From the NCBI RefSeq assembly GCF_007747215.1, contig NZ_CP036273.1, positions 4,758,322-4,822,321 on the forward strand: DNA of 64,000 bases, written 5' to 3'. The DNA is from Urbifossiella limnaea (GTDB lineage Bacteria > Planctomycetota > Planctomycetia > Gemmatales > Gemmataceae). Made by a program: the position numbers and the translations under genes. The notes beneath the pieces are model-generated. The model had not been told where the DNA came from. It worked only from the letters and a program-made list of their open reading frames with translations, and did not search any database. Of this stretch, positions 53,575-62,512 are shown in pieces. Each line of letters starts with the position of its first letter. Position 1 is the first letter of the stretch.

Positions 53575-54765
53575 GTGGCTTCGGTCTCCATGGAGAAGTT
53601 GCTGGCGACGGTCATCCAGATCAAGGCCAGCGACCTCCACATCAGCGTCGGTCAGCCTCCCGTCGTCCGGCACCAGGGCCGGATGCGGAAGCTCGACGCC
53701 AAAGTATTGGACAACGACGACACCACCGGCCTGATGAAGAGCATCACGCCGGACCGCTGCCAGCAGGAGCTCCAGCAAAAGGGCGGAGCCGACTTCGCCA
53801 TCGAGTACGTCGACGGGTACCGGTTCCGGGTGGCGGTGTTCAAGCAGAAGGGGACCATCGGCATGGTCCTCCGCCGCATCCCGAGTCAGTTCTTGACGTT
53901 CGAGCAGTTGCGGACGCCGGAAGTTATCCGCCAGTTGATCGTGCGGCCCCGCGGGCTGATCCTCGTCACCGGCCCCACTGGGTCCGGCAAGACGACCAGC
54001 TTGGCGAGCATGATCAACTTCCTCAACGACAACTACGACCGGCACATCATCACGCTGGAAGACCCGATCGAGTACTACCACAAGCACAAGAAGAGCACCG
54101 TCAACCAGCGCGAGATCGGCATCGACGTGCCGGACTTCAAGGAGGGCATCCGCCGCGCCCTCCGGATGGACCCCGACACCATCCTCGTCGGCGAAATGCG
54201 CGACCTCGAAACCATCCGCGCCGCCCTCGAAGCCGCCGAGACGGGACACCTGGTGTTCGGCACGCTGCACACCTCGGGGGCCGCCTCGACCGTGGACCGC
54301 GTCGTGACGGTGTTCCCCGAGAACGAGCAGGACCAGATTCGCACGCAGCTGGCCGGGTCGCTCATCGGCGTCCTGTCGCAGGCGCTGATGCCGAAGAAGC
54401 CGGAGGGGCTGATCGCGGCCTACGAGATGATGGTGGTGACGCCCGCCATCCGCAACTTGATCCGCGAGAACAAGACGTACCGCATCAACTCGTCGGTGCA
54501 GACCGGCCGCAAGCACGGCATGTTCCTGCTGGACGACTGCCTGTTCCGCATGTGGCGGGAGGACCTGATCGAGAAGGAAGAGGCGCTCCTGAAGGCCTCC
54601 AACCCTGCTGAGTTGGCCGCGAAGATCGCGCAAGCCGAGCGTGGCCTGATGGACGACGACGAGGAGGGCGGCGACGACGAGGAGGATGAGGACGACGACG
54701 ATGACGACGAGGATGAGGACGACGACGATGACGACGACGACGGCCCCAAGCGTCGGCGGCGGTAG
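53575..54765 (+). CDS. pilT: PilT-type retraction ATPase with polyacidic tail
   Basis: 396 residues from the GTG at 53575 (GAGGG upstream); an ATG at 53590 is an alternative. The PAS-like N-domain (KASDLHISVGQPPVVRHQGR) and the ATPase core (Walker A GPTGSGKTTS at 133-142, ITLEDPIEYYH, DTILVGEMRDLETI, GHLVFGTLHTSGAASTVDR) match PilT. About 360-391 is almost only Asp and Glu (GDDEEDEDDDDDDEDEDDDD), then PKRRRR. This tail is not in model PilT proteins. The 252-base gap upstream holds TATACAAT (53369-53376) but no good -35. Confidence 0.9.
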   Translation: MASVSMEKLLATVIQIKASDLHISVGQPPVVRHQGRMRKLDAKVLDNDDTTGLMKSITPDRCQQELQQKGGADFAIEYVDGYRFRVAVFKQKGTIGMVLRRIPSQFLTFEQLRTPEVIRQLIVRPRGLILVTGPTGSGKTTSLASMINFLNDNYDRHIITLEDPIEYYHKHKKSTVNQREIGIDVPDFKEGIRRALRMDPDTILVGEMRDLETIRAALEAAETGHLVFGTLHTSGAASTVDRVVTVFPENEQDQIRTQLAGSLIGVLSQALMPKKPEGLIAAYEMMVVTPAIRNLIRENKTYRINSSVQTGRKHGMFLLDDCLFRMWREDLIEKEEALLKASNPAELAAKIAQAERGLMDDDEEGGDDEEDEDDDDDDEDEDDDDDDDDGPKRRRR

Positions 54766-54816
54766 TCGTTGAATCGGCCACGAACCCGATCCCTCATCCC
54801 GAACGCGAGACGCACG

Positions 54817-56814
54817 ATGCCCCCGACGCCGAACGACCCGAAGAAGCCGATGCCGCCCGCCACGCCCGGCCAGAAGCCGCCGGCGGCAGGGAACGGCCCG
54901 CCCGTGCCGAAGCCCGCTCAGCCGGGCCAGCCTGCGCCGAAGCCCGTCGTCGGCCCGGCCAAGCCCGGCATCCCTGTACCGGGCTCCGCCAAGCCCGGCC
55001 AGCCGGCCAGGCCGGGCATCCCGGCGAAGCCGCCCGCCGCGGCCCAACCGCCCGCCAAGAAGCCGGCCGCGCCGAAGCCGAAGTTCACGCACATCGACGC
55101 CAACACCAAGCTCCTCGGGCAGAAGCTCGTGGACCTCGGGGCCCTCGACGAGGCGCAGCTCGAGTCGATCTTCGAGGAGATGCGCGTCACCGAGGGGACG
55201 CTCACCGACATCCTCAAGGAGCGCGGCCTCGCCAACGACGACCAGCTGCTACAGGCCACGGCCGAGGCGCACGGCATGCGCGTCGCCAACGTCGAGGAGA
55301 CGAAGCCGACGCCCGAGGCCGTCAAGTTGGTCACCCGGCAGATGGCCGAGCTGTACCGGCTGTGCCCGGTGTCGTTCGAGCAGAACGTCCTCACCGTGGC
55401 GATGTCCGACCCCAACAACCTTCAGGCCATGGACGACCTGAAGAACCTGCTGGGCATCCCCACCGTCACGCCGCTGCTGGCGCCGGCGAAGCAGATCGAG
55501 GGGCTGATCGAGCGGGCGTACTCCACCTCGAAGGAGGAGTCGATGACGACGCTCCTCGCCGAGCTGGAGAGCGACCCGACCATCGGCGCGGCGTCGATGC
55601 GGCGCGAGACGAGCATCGACCTCGACGACGCCATCGAACTGGCGAACTCGTCCCCGGTCCGGAAGCTCATCAACATGGTGCTGTTGATGGCCATCCGCGA
55701 CAAGGCGTCCGACATCCACTTCGAGCCGTTCGAAGAGGAGTACAAGATGCGCTACAAGTGCGACGGGGTGCTGTACGAGATGGTGCCGCCGCCGCGCCAC
55801 CTCGCCACCGCAATCGCCAGCCGCATCAAGGTCATGGCCAACCTCGACATCGCCGAGCGGCGGCTGCCGCAGGACGGCAAGATCGAGCTAAACCTCGGCG
55901 GCAACCGCATCGACATGCGCGTGTCGGTGCTGCCGACGCTGTTCGGCGAGAGCACCGTCATCCGGGTGCTGGACAAGTCGGCCGTCGGCTTGAGCCTGGA
56001 CCGCATCGGCATGCCGCAAGTGATCCTCACCCAGTTCCGCCAGGTCATCAAGAAGCCGAACGGCATCGTGCTGGTGACAGGCCCGACCGGCTCGGGCAAG
56101 ACGACGACGCTGTACTCGGCCCTGTCCGAGCTGAACGACCTGGAAACCAAGATCATCACGACCGAAGACCCGGTCGAGTACGAGATCGACGGCATCATCC
56201 AGTGCCCGATCAACCACGAGATCGACCTGACGTTCGCGGCCGCGCTGCGGGCCATCCTGCGGCAAGACCCCGACGTGATCCTCGTCGGCGAGATCCGCGA
56301 CCTAGAGACGGCCCAGATCGCCATCCAGGCGTCGCTGACCGGGCACCTGGTGTTCAGCACGCTCCACACGAACGACGCCCCGAGCTCGGTGACCCGGCTG
56401 CGCGACATGGGCGTCGAGCCGTTCCTCATCACCGCGTGCGTGGAGGCAATCCAGGCCCAGCGGCTGGTGCGGAAGATTTGCCAGGCGTGCAAGACGCCGT
56501 ACACGCCGACGCGCGAGCAGGTCATGGAGCTGGCGGTCGCCCCCGACACGATGGCCGGGAAGGAGTTCTTCTACGGCGAGGGGTGCGCCAAGTGCAATAA
56601 CCTCGGCTTCAAGGGCCGCACCGGCCTCTACGAGCTGATGATGATCGACGACAACATCCGCGACATGATCAGCCGCGGCGGCAGCACCGACCAGATGAAG
56701 GTGTACCTCCGCAAACTCGGCGTGCAGACGTTGCGCGAGTCGGGCATCGAGGCGCTGCTCAACGGCGTCACCACGCTCGACGAGGTGGTGCGCGAGACGG
56801 TGATGGAAGACTAG
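54817..56814 (+). CDS. GspE/PilB secretion-type ATPase 2
   Basis: 665 residues from the ATG at 54817. The first 85 residues are Pro/Ala/Lys/Gly repeats (PAQPGQPAPKPVVGPAKPGI), probably disordered. The MshEN/GspEN domain follows (about 90-240; KLVDLGALDEAQLESIFEEM), then the ATPase core with Walker A GPTGSGKTTT (422-431), ITTEDPVEYEID, VILVGEIRDLETAQIAI and LVFSTLHTNDAPSSVTRL. The zinc motif CQAC...CAKC is present. It is a second assembly ATPase in the same operon, similar to the one at 51601 but clearly distinct. Confidence 0.93.
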   Translation: MPPTPNDPKKPMPPATPGQKPPAAGNGPPVPKPAQPGQPAPKPVVGPAKPGIPVPGSAKPGQPARPGIPAKPPAAAQPPAKKPAAPKPKFTHIDANTKLLGQKLVDLGALDEAQLESIFEEMRVTEGTLTDILKERGLANDDQLLQATAEAHGMRVANVEETKPTPEAVKLVTRQMAELYRLCPVSFEQNVLTVAMSDPNNLQAMDDLKNLLGIPTVTPLLAPAKQIEGLIERAYSTSKEESMTTLLAELESDPTIGAASMRRETSIDLDDAIELANSSPVRKLINMVLLMAIRDKASDIHFEPFEEEYKMRYKCDGVLYEMVPPPRHLATAIASRIKVMANLDIAERRLPQDGKIELNLGGNRIDMRVSVLPTLFGESTVIRVLDKSAVGLSLDRIGMPQVILTQFRQVIKKPNGIVLVTGPTGSGKTTTLYSALSELNDLETKIITTEDPVEYEIDGIIQCPINHEIDLTFAAALRAILRQDPDVILVGEIRDLETAQIAIQASLTGHLVFSTLHTNDAPSSVTRLRDMGVEPFLITACVEAIQAQRLVRKICQACKTPYTPTREQVMELAVAPDTMAGKEFFYGEGCAKCNNLGFKGRTGLYELMMIDDNIRDMISRGGSTDQMKVYLRKLGVQTLRESGIEALLNGVTTLDEVVRETVMED

Positions 56815-56907
56815 CCCGAAGCTGAAATCGACACGACCGCCGGGGCGTCATTCCGTGACCGCCCGGCACCACGGACCGACGCGGCGGACTCGCACCCGGA
56901 GGCGGCA

Positions 56908-58146
56908 ATGCCGACTTTCAAGTACGAAGCGATGGACACCTCCGGGGCGGAGGTGAAGGACTCGATCGAGGCGACGAACGAGGAGGAGGCGTCGCAGAAG
57001 ATCAAGGCCAAGGGCTACTTCGTCACCAAGCTCACGGCCACCGACAAGGGGAAGAAGGGGAAGAAGAAAGCCAAGACCGGCAAGAGCCGCAAGACGTTCA
57101 CCATCGGCGGCGTCTCGTCGAAGGCGCTCGTCACCTTCACCCGCCAGCTCTCGACGCTCCAGGACGCCGGCCTCCCGGTCCTCCGGTCGCTCCGCATCCT
57201 CGAGCGGCAGATGAAGCCGTCGGTGCTGAAGAACGCGCTCATCGACGTGGTCGAGGACGTGGAGAGCGGCTCCAGCCTGTCCGAGGCGCTCGGCCGGCAC
57301 CCGAAGGTGTTCAGCCGGCTGTACGTCAACATGGTCCGCGCCGGTGAGGCCGGCGGTGCGCTCGAAGTGATTCTGCAGCGCCTGGCCGAGTTCCTCGAAA
57401 AGGGGCAGACGCTCAAGCGGAAAGTCGTCGGGGCGATGGTGTACCCCGCGGTCGTGATCTTCGTCGCGGTGGCGATCCTCACCTTCATCATGGTGGCGAT
57501 CATCCCCAAGTTTAAGAAGATTTTCGACGAGTTCGGGCTGACCCTGCCGTGGGCCACCCAGACGCTCATCAAGGTGAGCACCTGGATGAGCGACTACTGG
57601 TGGACGATCCCGATGTTCCCCCTGAGCGTGTACCTGCTCATCAAGCTGATCCGCCTCAGCCGGGCCGGGACCTACGCCCTCGACCGAGCCTTACTCTGGG
57701 TGCCCATCCTCGGCGACCTGATCGAGAAGACGATCGTGTCGCGCACCATGCGCACGCTCGGCACGCTCATCAGCTCGGGCGTGCCGATCCTGGAGGCCAT
57801 CAACATCGTGAAGGAGACGGCCAACAACGCCGTCTTCGAGCGGATGTTCCAGCGGGTGCTGGAGAGCATCCGCGAGGGCGAGACGATCGCCGACCCGCTC
57901 CGCGAGAGCCGCCTCGTGGACGACATGGTGACGAACATGGTCGAGGTCGGCGAGGAGACCGGCGACCTGGACACGATGCTGTACAAGGTGGCGGACTTCT
58001 ACGACGAGCTCGTGGACACGCTGGTGAAGTCGCTGATCTCGCTGCTGGAGCCGATCATGATCGTGTTCCTCGGCTTCACCATCGGGGCCATCGTGATCTC
58101 GCTGTTCCTGCCGCTGATCAAGCTGCTCGAGGGGTTGAGCAAGTAA
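56908..58146 (+). CDS. Type II secretion/pilus platform protein (GspF/PilC)
   Basis: 412 residues. The N-terminal MPTFKYEAMDTSGAEV and a Lys-rich stretch (KGKKGKKKAKTGKSRK) precede two GspF domains (LVTFTRQLSTLQDAGLPVLR and TMRTLGTLISSGVPILEAIN). There are three membrane helices (VVIFVAVAILTFIMVAIIP, the region around 235-250, and IMIVFLGFTIGAIVISLFLP). It is the inner-membrane platform that couples the ATPases to pilin assembly. It follows ATPase 2 by 93 bases. Confidence 0.94.
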   Translation: MPTFKYEAMDTSGAEVKDSIEATNEEEASQKIKAKGYFVTKLTATDKGKKGKKKAKTGKSRKTFTIGGVSSKALVTFTRQLSTLQDAGLPVLRSLRILERQMKPSVLKNALIDVVEDVESGSSLSEALGRHPKVFSRLYVNMVRAGEAGGALEVILQRLAEFLEKGQTLKRKVVGAMVYPAVVIFVAVAILTFIMVAIIPKFKKIFDEFGLTLPWATQTLIKVSTWMSDYWWTIPMFPLSVYLLIKLIRLSRAGTYALDRALLWVPILGDLIEKTIVSRTMRTLGTLISSGVPILEAINIVKETANNAVFERMFQRVLESIREGETIADPLRESRLVDDMVTNMVEVGEETGDLDTMLYKVADFYDELVDTLVKSLISLLEPIMIVFLGFTIGAIVISLFLPLIKLLEGLSK

Positions 58147-58214
58147 CGGGGCCGCGCCGGCGGGGGTGAGCTACAGTTCGGCTCCCCCCCGCCCCATCCG
58201 CACAAGGAGATGCC

Positions 58215-59138
58215 ATGATCCGGCACGCCGCCCCCCGCCGGGGCTTCACGATGATCGAACTACTGGTCGTGATCGCAATCATCGCGATTCTGGCCGGCCT
58301 ACTCGTCGTCGTCATCGGGAAAGTCAGTCGCACGGCCAAGACCGCCGAGACGGCTGCCGACATCGGCCAGATCGCCAGTGCGATCAGCACGTACAAGTCG
58401 AAGATGAACGTCGGCTACATCCCGTCGTGTGGGGCCGGCGGCACCGGTGGCGGCCTGTTCCGGCTGCGGAGCCTGTACGCCGGGAACGAGCCCGAGGCGG
58501 TGTACCTGAAGCAGGTGTGGCCGCAGTTGCCGGGTTGCACGGGGGTGAAAGGCGAGAGCACCGGTCTGCCTGACGCCGACCTCGATTGTAATCAGACGCT
58601 TGTTTTCTTCCTGACCGGCGGCGACGTGACCGAGTTCCAGGGTTTCTCGACGAACAGGACGAATCCGTTCACCAAGGTGGCCGTCGGCTCCACCGAGAGC
58701 CGCATCGGGCCGTTCTTGACGTTCAAGGCGAACCGCTACGCCCCGGGCACCGCTGTGACTGGAGCGGACAAGAGATTCTCCTCGCTGCTCGACACGTTCG
58801 GCTCGCCGTTCGCGTACTTCGCGTTCAACCCGTACGTGAATACGTACAAGGCGCCGCACCCCACGACCGGGGCGTACACCGTTGACCAGGGGTTCGCGTT
58901 CAACGGCACGACGGTCATGCCGTACATCCTGAACAACAAATACCTGGAGCCGAAGGGCTTCCAGATCATTTCGGCCGGCGACAACGGCAAGGACGACCAG
59001 ACCACGCCGGGCACCTTCGGCTTCGGGTCTGGCGGTACGGCGTGGACGCCTGGTGCCGGTGAGTATGCCGAGGGGATGCGTGGTGCCGACGACATCGCCA
59101 ACTTCAACGGCAACGGCAAGCTGATCACCCAGAACTGA
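58215..59138 (+). CDS. Large GspG-like pseudopilin
   Basis: 307 residues, about twice the size of usual pseudopilins. The prepilin signal is APRRG|FTMIELLVVIAIIAIL, with cleavage after Gly10 and Glu at +5. The rest is a beta-rich extracytoplasmic domain (GGLFRLRSLYAGNEPEAVYL) with paired cysteines at C-x12-C type spacing near 73-110. AAGGAG precedes the ATG. It is probably processed by a prepilin peptidase not present in this window. It begins the pseudopilin run. Confidence 0.85.
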   Translation: MIRHAAPRRGFTMIELLVVIAIIAILAGLLVVVIGKVSRTAKTAETAADIGQIASAISTYKSKMNVGYIPSCGAGGTGGGLFRLRSLYAGNEPEAVYLKQVWPQLPGCTGVKGESTGLPDADLDCNQTLVFFLTGGDVTEFQGFSTNRTNPFTKVAVGSTESRIGPFLTFKANRYAPGTAVTGADKRFSSLLDTFGSPFAYFAFNPYVNTYKAPHPTTGAYTVDQGFAFNGTTVMPYILNNKYLEPKGFQIISAGDNGKDDQTTPGTFGFGSGGTAWTPGAGEYAEGMRGADDIANFNGNGKLITQN

Positions 59139-59158
59139 CCCGGACCGGAGGAACACCC

Positions 59159-60130
59159 ATGCGCCGCGGACAGCGCCGGGCCGGCCGGGCCGGCTTCACC
59201 CTGGTCGAACTGCTGGTCGTCATCGCCATCCTGGCGCTGCTGGCCGCGCTCGTCGCGGCCGGCATCGGCAAGGTGCGCGAGGGCGCCCAGAGCAGCGTGA
59301 CCACGCAGACGCTCGTGAAGCTGCAGAAGGCCATCGACAACCAGTGGCGGGTGACCTGCGACAAGTGCCGCGACGACCGGCGGACCTTCGCCACGCCGAA
59401 CAAGCAGCCGGACTTCGTGAAGATGGTGACGATCTGCGACAACGACGTGGACCGGGCCGAGGCGCTGTGGATGTTCCTGAACCTCCGCCGCGAGATGCCC
59501 GAGAGCTTCGCCGAGGCCCGGTCCGACGTGACGCTCACCGGCAACGGCGTGACGGTCACAATTCCGAGGTCGTCGGCGTTCAAGGAGATCCAGAACAACC
59601 TCACGGCCGGCGGACAGCCTGAAGAGGAGTCGGCGGCACTGCTGTACATCATCCTCGGCAAGGGCGCCCGAGGGGCGAACTTCTCCATCGACGACGCCAT
59701 GCAGGGGGCGCAGACCTCGCTCAACTTCAGCAACGGGCTGTCGCTGCCGGCGTTCAAGGACGGGTTCAGTAACTACGTCGCGTTCAAGCGATTCTACCAG
59801 AGCCCCGAGTTGAACTCGCCCGAGTACAGCCGCGGCCGCAACACCGCGATGCTCCAGAAGGGCGTGGACCCGATGGACGACCCGCTCGACGACCGCGGCA
59901 AACTCAAGCTCTGGGCTAACACGACGGTCAAGACGGCGGCCGTGGCGGCAGTCTTTAATCCCGTCAACCTTCAGACGTTCGACGGCCGGAACCGCATCGC
60001 CACGCCGATCTCGGCCGGGCCGGACAGTCGGGATCAGACGGACGGCCAGAAGCACCTGGCGTTCCGCCCGCCGAACGACAACGACAACACGTACGGCTAC
60101 CGGGTCCTCCGCGACGGGAACAAGGAGTAG
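59159..60130 (+). CDS. Large pseudopilin with CDKC site
   Basis: 323 residues. The prepilin signal is AGRAG|FTLVELLVVIAILALL (cleavage after Gly12, Glu +5). An unusual segment, RVTCDKCRDDRRTF, has a CxxC pair near 65 and a further Cys about 25 residues later. The rest is hydrophilic with no recognised domain. It is 20 bases from the previous gene, with GGAGG upstream, so co-translated or at least co-transcribed. Confidence 0.8.
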   Translation: MRRGQRRAGRAGFTLVELLVVIAILALLAALVAAGIGKVREGAQSSVTTQTLVKLQKAIDNQWRVTCDKCRDDRRTFATPNKQPDFVKMVTICDNDVDRAEALWMFLNLRREMPESFAEARSDVTLTGNGVTVTIPRSSAFKEIQNNLTAGGQPEEESAALLYIILGKGARGANFSIDDAMQGAQTSLNFSNGLSLPAFKDGFSNYVAFKRFYQSPELNSPEYSRGRNTAMLQKGVDPMDDPLDDRGKLKLWANTTVKTAAVAAVFNPVNLQTFDGRNRIATPISAGPDSRDQTDGQKHLAFRPPNDNDNTYGYRVLRDGNKE

Positions 60131-60135
60131 CGACC

Positions 60136-61266
60136 ATGACGCGGCACCGCTCCGGCCGCCGGGCCGGCTTCACGCTCGTCGAGCTGCTGGTGGCAATCGC
60201 CATCATCGTCGTGCTGGCCGCGATCAGCGCCGCCGTCCTCCCGTCGATCGTGGAGCAGGACCGCACGACGGACGCGGCGGCGACGATCCGCCAGCACCTG
60301 ATGATCGCCAAGGCTCGCGCCACCCGCGAGAGCAACGGCCGCGGCGTCCGGTTCATCCTGGACAGCGGCCTGAGCGACCCGTCCCGGCTGTCGGGCGTGG
60401 ACGCCAGCGGGTTCGTGTACGGCGCGCTGCTGAGCACCGAGATGCAGTACATCGAGGCCGCCCCGACCATCGTGCCCAACCCGCTCGGGTTGACGACACG
60501 AGACCCGGTCACGGGGTTGGATCCGGCTTACGTCGAGTTCGACCCGACCACGAGCGCCTGCACGCTGTTCAACCTCGACCCGCTGTCCGAGGCGATCCTG
60601 GTGATGCAGAACGACCTGGCCGCCCGGTGGTTCCCGAAGCTGTACTGCCCGGTACTCGGGCCGGACGCCTTCGGCCGCACCCAGCGCTTCGAGATCCACC
60701 GGCTGACGCAGCAGGGCAGTTCGAGGAACTGGACGGTGGTGCTGGACCGCCAGCCGCACAGCCTGATCGGGGCCGGCACCACGGAGCGCGTGTACCGGTT
60801 CGCCATTGAGCCGCGGTCGCGGGCGCTGCTCGGCGAGCCGAACATCCCGCTCCCGAAGAACGTGTGCGTGGACCTGAACCAGTTCGTGAGCCTCCCCGGG
60901 GCGCGGGTGGTGAACGGCCAGCCGATCGACTTCGAGGTCATGTTCGCGCCGAGCGGGCAGGTCGTGGACCCGGTCTCGGCCGGGCAGATCTACCTCTGGG
61001 TGCGCGACTATACGAAGACGAACCCCACGACCGGCAAGCCGCTGGACATGCGGCCGGCGTTGCCGAACGCGGGCAACCTCGCCGCGGCGTTCGACTACGG
61101 GAACCAGTTCCAGTTCGAGATCGGCGGCGACCAGCAGCTGGTGGCGATCAAGGCCAAGACCGGGGCCATGGGCGTGTTTCCGGTGAACTGGCCGAACGCC
61201 ACCGGCATCTACGCCACCACACCCGGGCCGTACACGCTGGCGGCCAAGGACTCGAGCTCCCCGTGA
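60136..61266 (+). CDS. Large GspH/FimT-like pseudopilin
   Basis: 376 residues. The prepilin signal is GRRAG|FTLVELLVAIAIIVVL (cleavage after Gly11, Glu +5). The next segment (AAATIRQHLMIAKARATRES) is typical of GspH/FimT, with the body (GRGVRFIL) following. The long C-terminal domain has no recognised family. It starts five bases after the previous stop. Confidence 0.82.
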   Translation: MTRHRSGRRAGFTLVELLVAIAIIVVLAAISAAVLPSIVEQDRTTDAAATIRQHLMIAKARATRESNGRGVRFILDSGLSDPSRLSGVDASGFVYGALLSTEMQYIEAAPTIVPNPLGLTTRDPVTGLDPAYVEFDPTTSACTLFNLDPLSEAILVMQNDLAARWFPKLYCPVLGPDAFGRTQRFEIHRLTQQGSSRNWTVVLDRQPHSLIGAGTTERVYRFAIEPRSRALLGEPNIPLPKNVCVDLNQFVSLPGARVVNGQPIDFEVMFAPSGQVVDPVSAGQIYLWVRDYTKTNPTTGKPLDMRPALPNAGNLAAAFDYGNQFQFEIGGDQQLVAIKAKTGAMGVFPVNWPNATGIYATTPGPYTLAAKDSSSP

Positions 61267-61298
61267 CCCTCGCCCCGACCGTGCGACCGGAGACATCC

Positions 61299-62462
61299 AT
61301 GAGCCGCCGACCCGGGCTGTCGCTGACCGAGGTACTGGTCGCCCTGTTCATCATGGGCATCGGCACGATCGCCGTGCTCACGCTGTTCCCGCTGGGCGCG
61401 TTGAACATGGCGCAGGCCTTCCGGGACGACCGCTGCACGCAGGGCGCGGCGCAGGCCGACGCATTCCTCCGCAGTTACGTCCGCGAGCGGATCGACACCG
61501 GCCGACTGACGCCCGCGCCGCCGGGTGGCGAGGGCTTCTACGAGGCGCTGACCAGCCCCGACCAGAAGAAGACGTTCAGCAACTACTTCGTGGGCGACGA
61601 CAGTGGCGGCAGCATCAGCTACCCGGTGCTGATCGACCCGATCGGGTTCAAAGCCCGTGGCGGCACCACTGACGCAGGCGGCGTGCAAGCGACCAACACC
61701 TGGTTCGGCGCCGACAACGGCTTCGGCGACGGAATCACAACTCCCCATACGACCGCCCTGAGCCGTCGCACGCTCCGGTCGGTCCTCGCCCAACCGGTCG
61801 GCAACCAGCAGGCGCTGGCCATCCGCATCTGCTCCCTGCTCGACGGCCTCGGGTACGAAACGACCGGCCTGCCGGCGACCGTGGGCGGCACGATTGACCG
61901 CGACGGGCGCTACAACTGGATGTGGCTCGTACAGCGGCACTCCGGTACCGCGACCTCACCGGTGACGGTGACGGTGGTGGTGTTCGACAAGCGCGCCCCC
62001 GGCTACGCCCCGACCGGCGTGCCGCTGGAGACGGTGTGGAATCCGACCTACGCCGTGCCGGAGGTGCCGAGCTTGCTGCAGCGCGGCGAGACCAAGTTGC
62101 AGTTCGCCGGCTCCTACGCGACCAACACGCTGCCGAACGTGCAGCGAGGCGGCTGGCTACTGGACTCCAGCATCGCCCTCATCAACCGGCCGCCCACGGG
62201 CGCCCCGGTGGTAGTGCCGTTCCGCTCGACGGGCAACCCGCCGGCCGGTGCGCAGATGTGGATTCGGAACGCGAACTTCTACCGCGTCGTGAGCGTGACC
62301 GAGACCCCGACGGGGATCGACGTGGAGTTGGAGACGCCCCTGAAGACCGACACGGGCTGGAAGACGAACGACCCGCAGTTGCCCCTGTCGGAACGCCGCT
62401 TCACGTACTTCAGCGGCGTGGCCGAGGTGTTCGTGCGCGACCGCCCGCTCGACCTGAACTGA
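61299..62462 (+). CDS. Large GspI/PilV-like pseudopilin
   Basis: 387 residues from the ATG at 61299. The signal is SRRPG|LSLTEVLVALFIMGIG (cleavage after Gly6, Glu +5), the LSLTEVLVAL form being typical of GspI/PilV. The body is beta-rich and Thr/Gly-rich (VQRHSGTATSPVTVTVVVFD). The ATG has GGAG upstream, and the gene lies 32 bases after the previous stop. An upstream in-frame extension exists but overlaps the previous gene and has no initiator context. Confidence 0.85.
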   Translation: MSRRPGLSLTEVLVALFIMGIGTIAVLTLFPLGALNMAQAFRDDRCTQGAAQADAFLRSYVRERIDTGRLTPAPPGGEGFYEALTSPDQKKTFSNYFVGDDSGGSISYPVLIDPIGFKARGGTTDAGGVQATNTWFGADNGFGDGITTPHTTALSRRTLRSVLAQPVGNQQALAIRICSLLDGLGYETTGLPATVGGTIDRDGRYNWMWLVQRHSGTATSPVTVTVVVFDKRAPGYAPTGVPLETVWNPTYAVPEVPSLLQRGETKLQFAGSYATNTLPNVQRGGWLLDSSIALINRPPTGAPVVVPFRSTGNPPAGAQMWIRNANFYRVVSVTETPTGIDVELETPLKTDTGWKTNDPQLPLSERRFTYFSGVAEVFVRDRPLDLN

Positions 62463-62512
62463 CCCGCACCCCGACCCCGGCCGCCGCCCCGGCCCCGACC
62501 CGCGAGGGGATC

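Noticed and set aside
51448-55092. A minus-strand open frame of 1214 codons opposite the ATPase genes
   Set aside because: It is the complement of two clear ATPases, with Leu/Arg/Asp/Val-heavy sequence, no RBS or motif.
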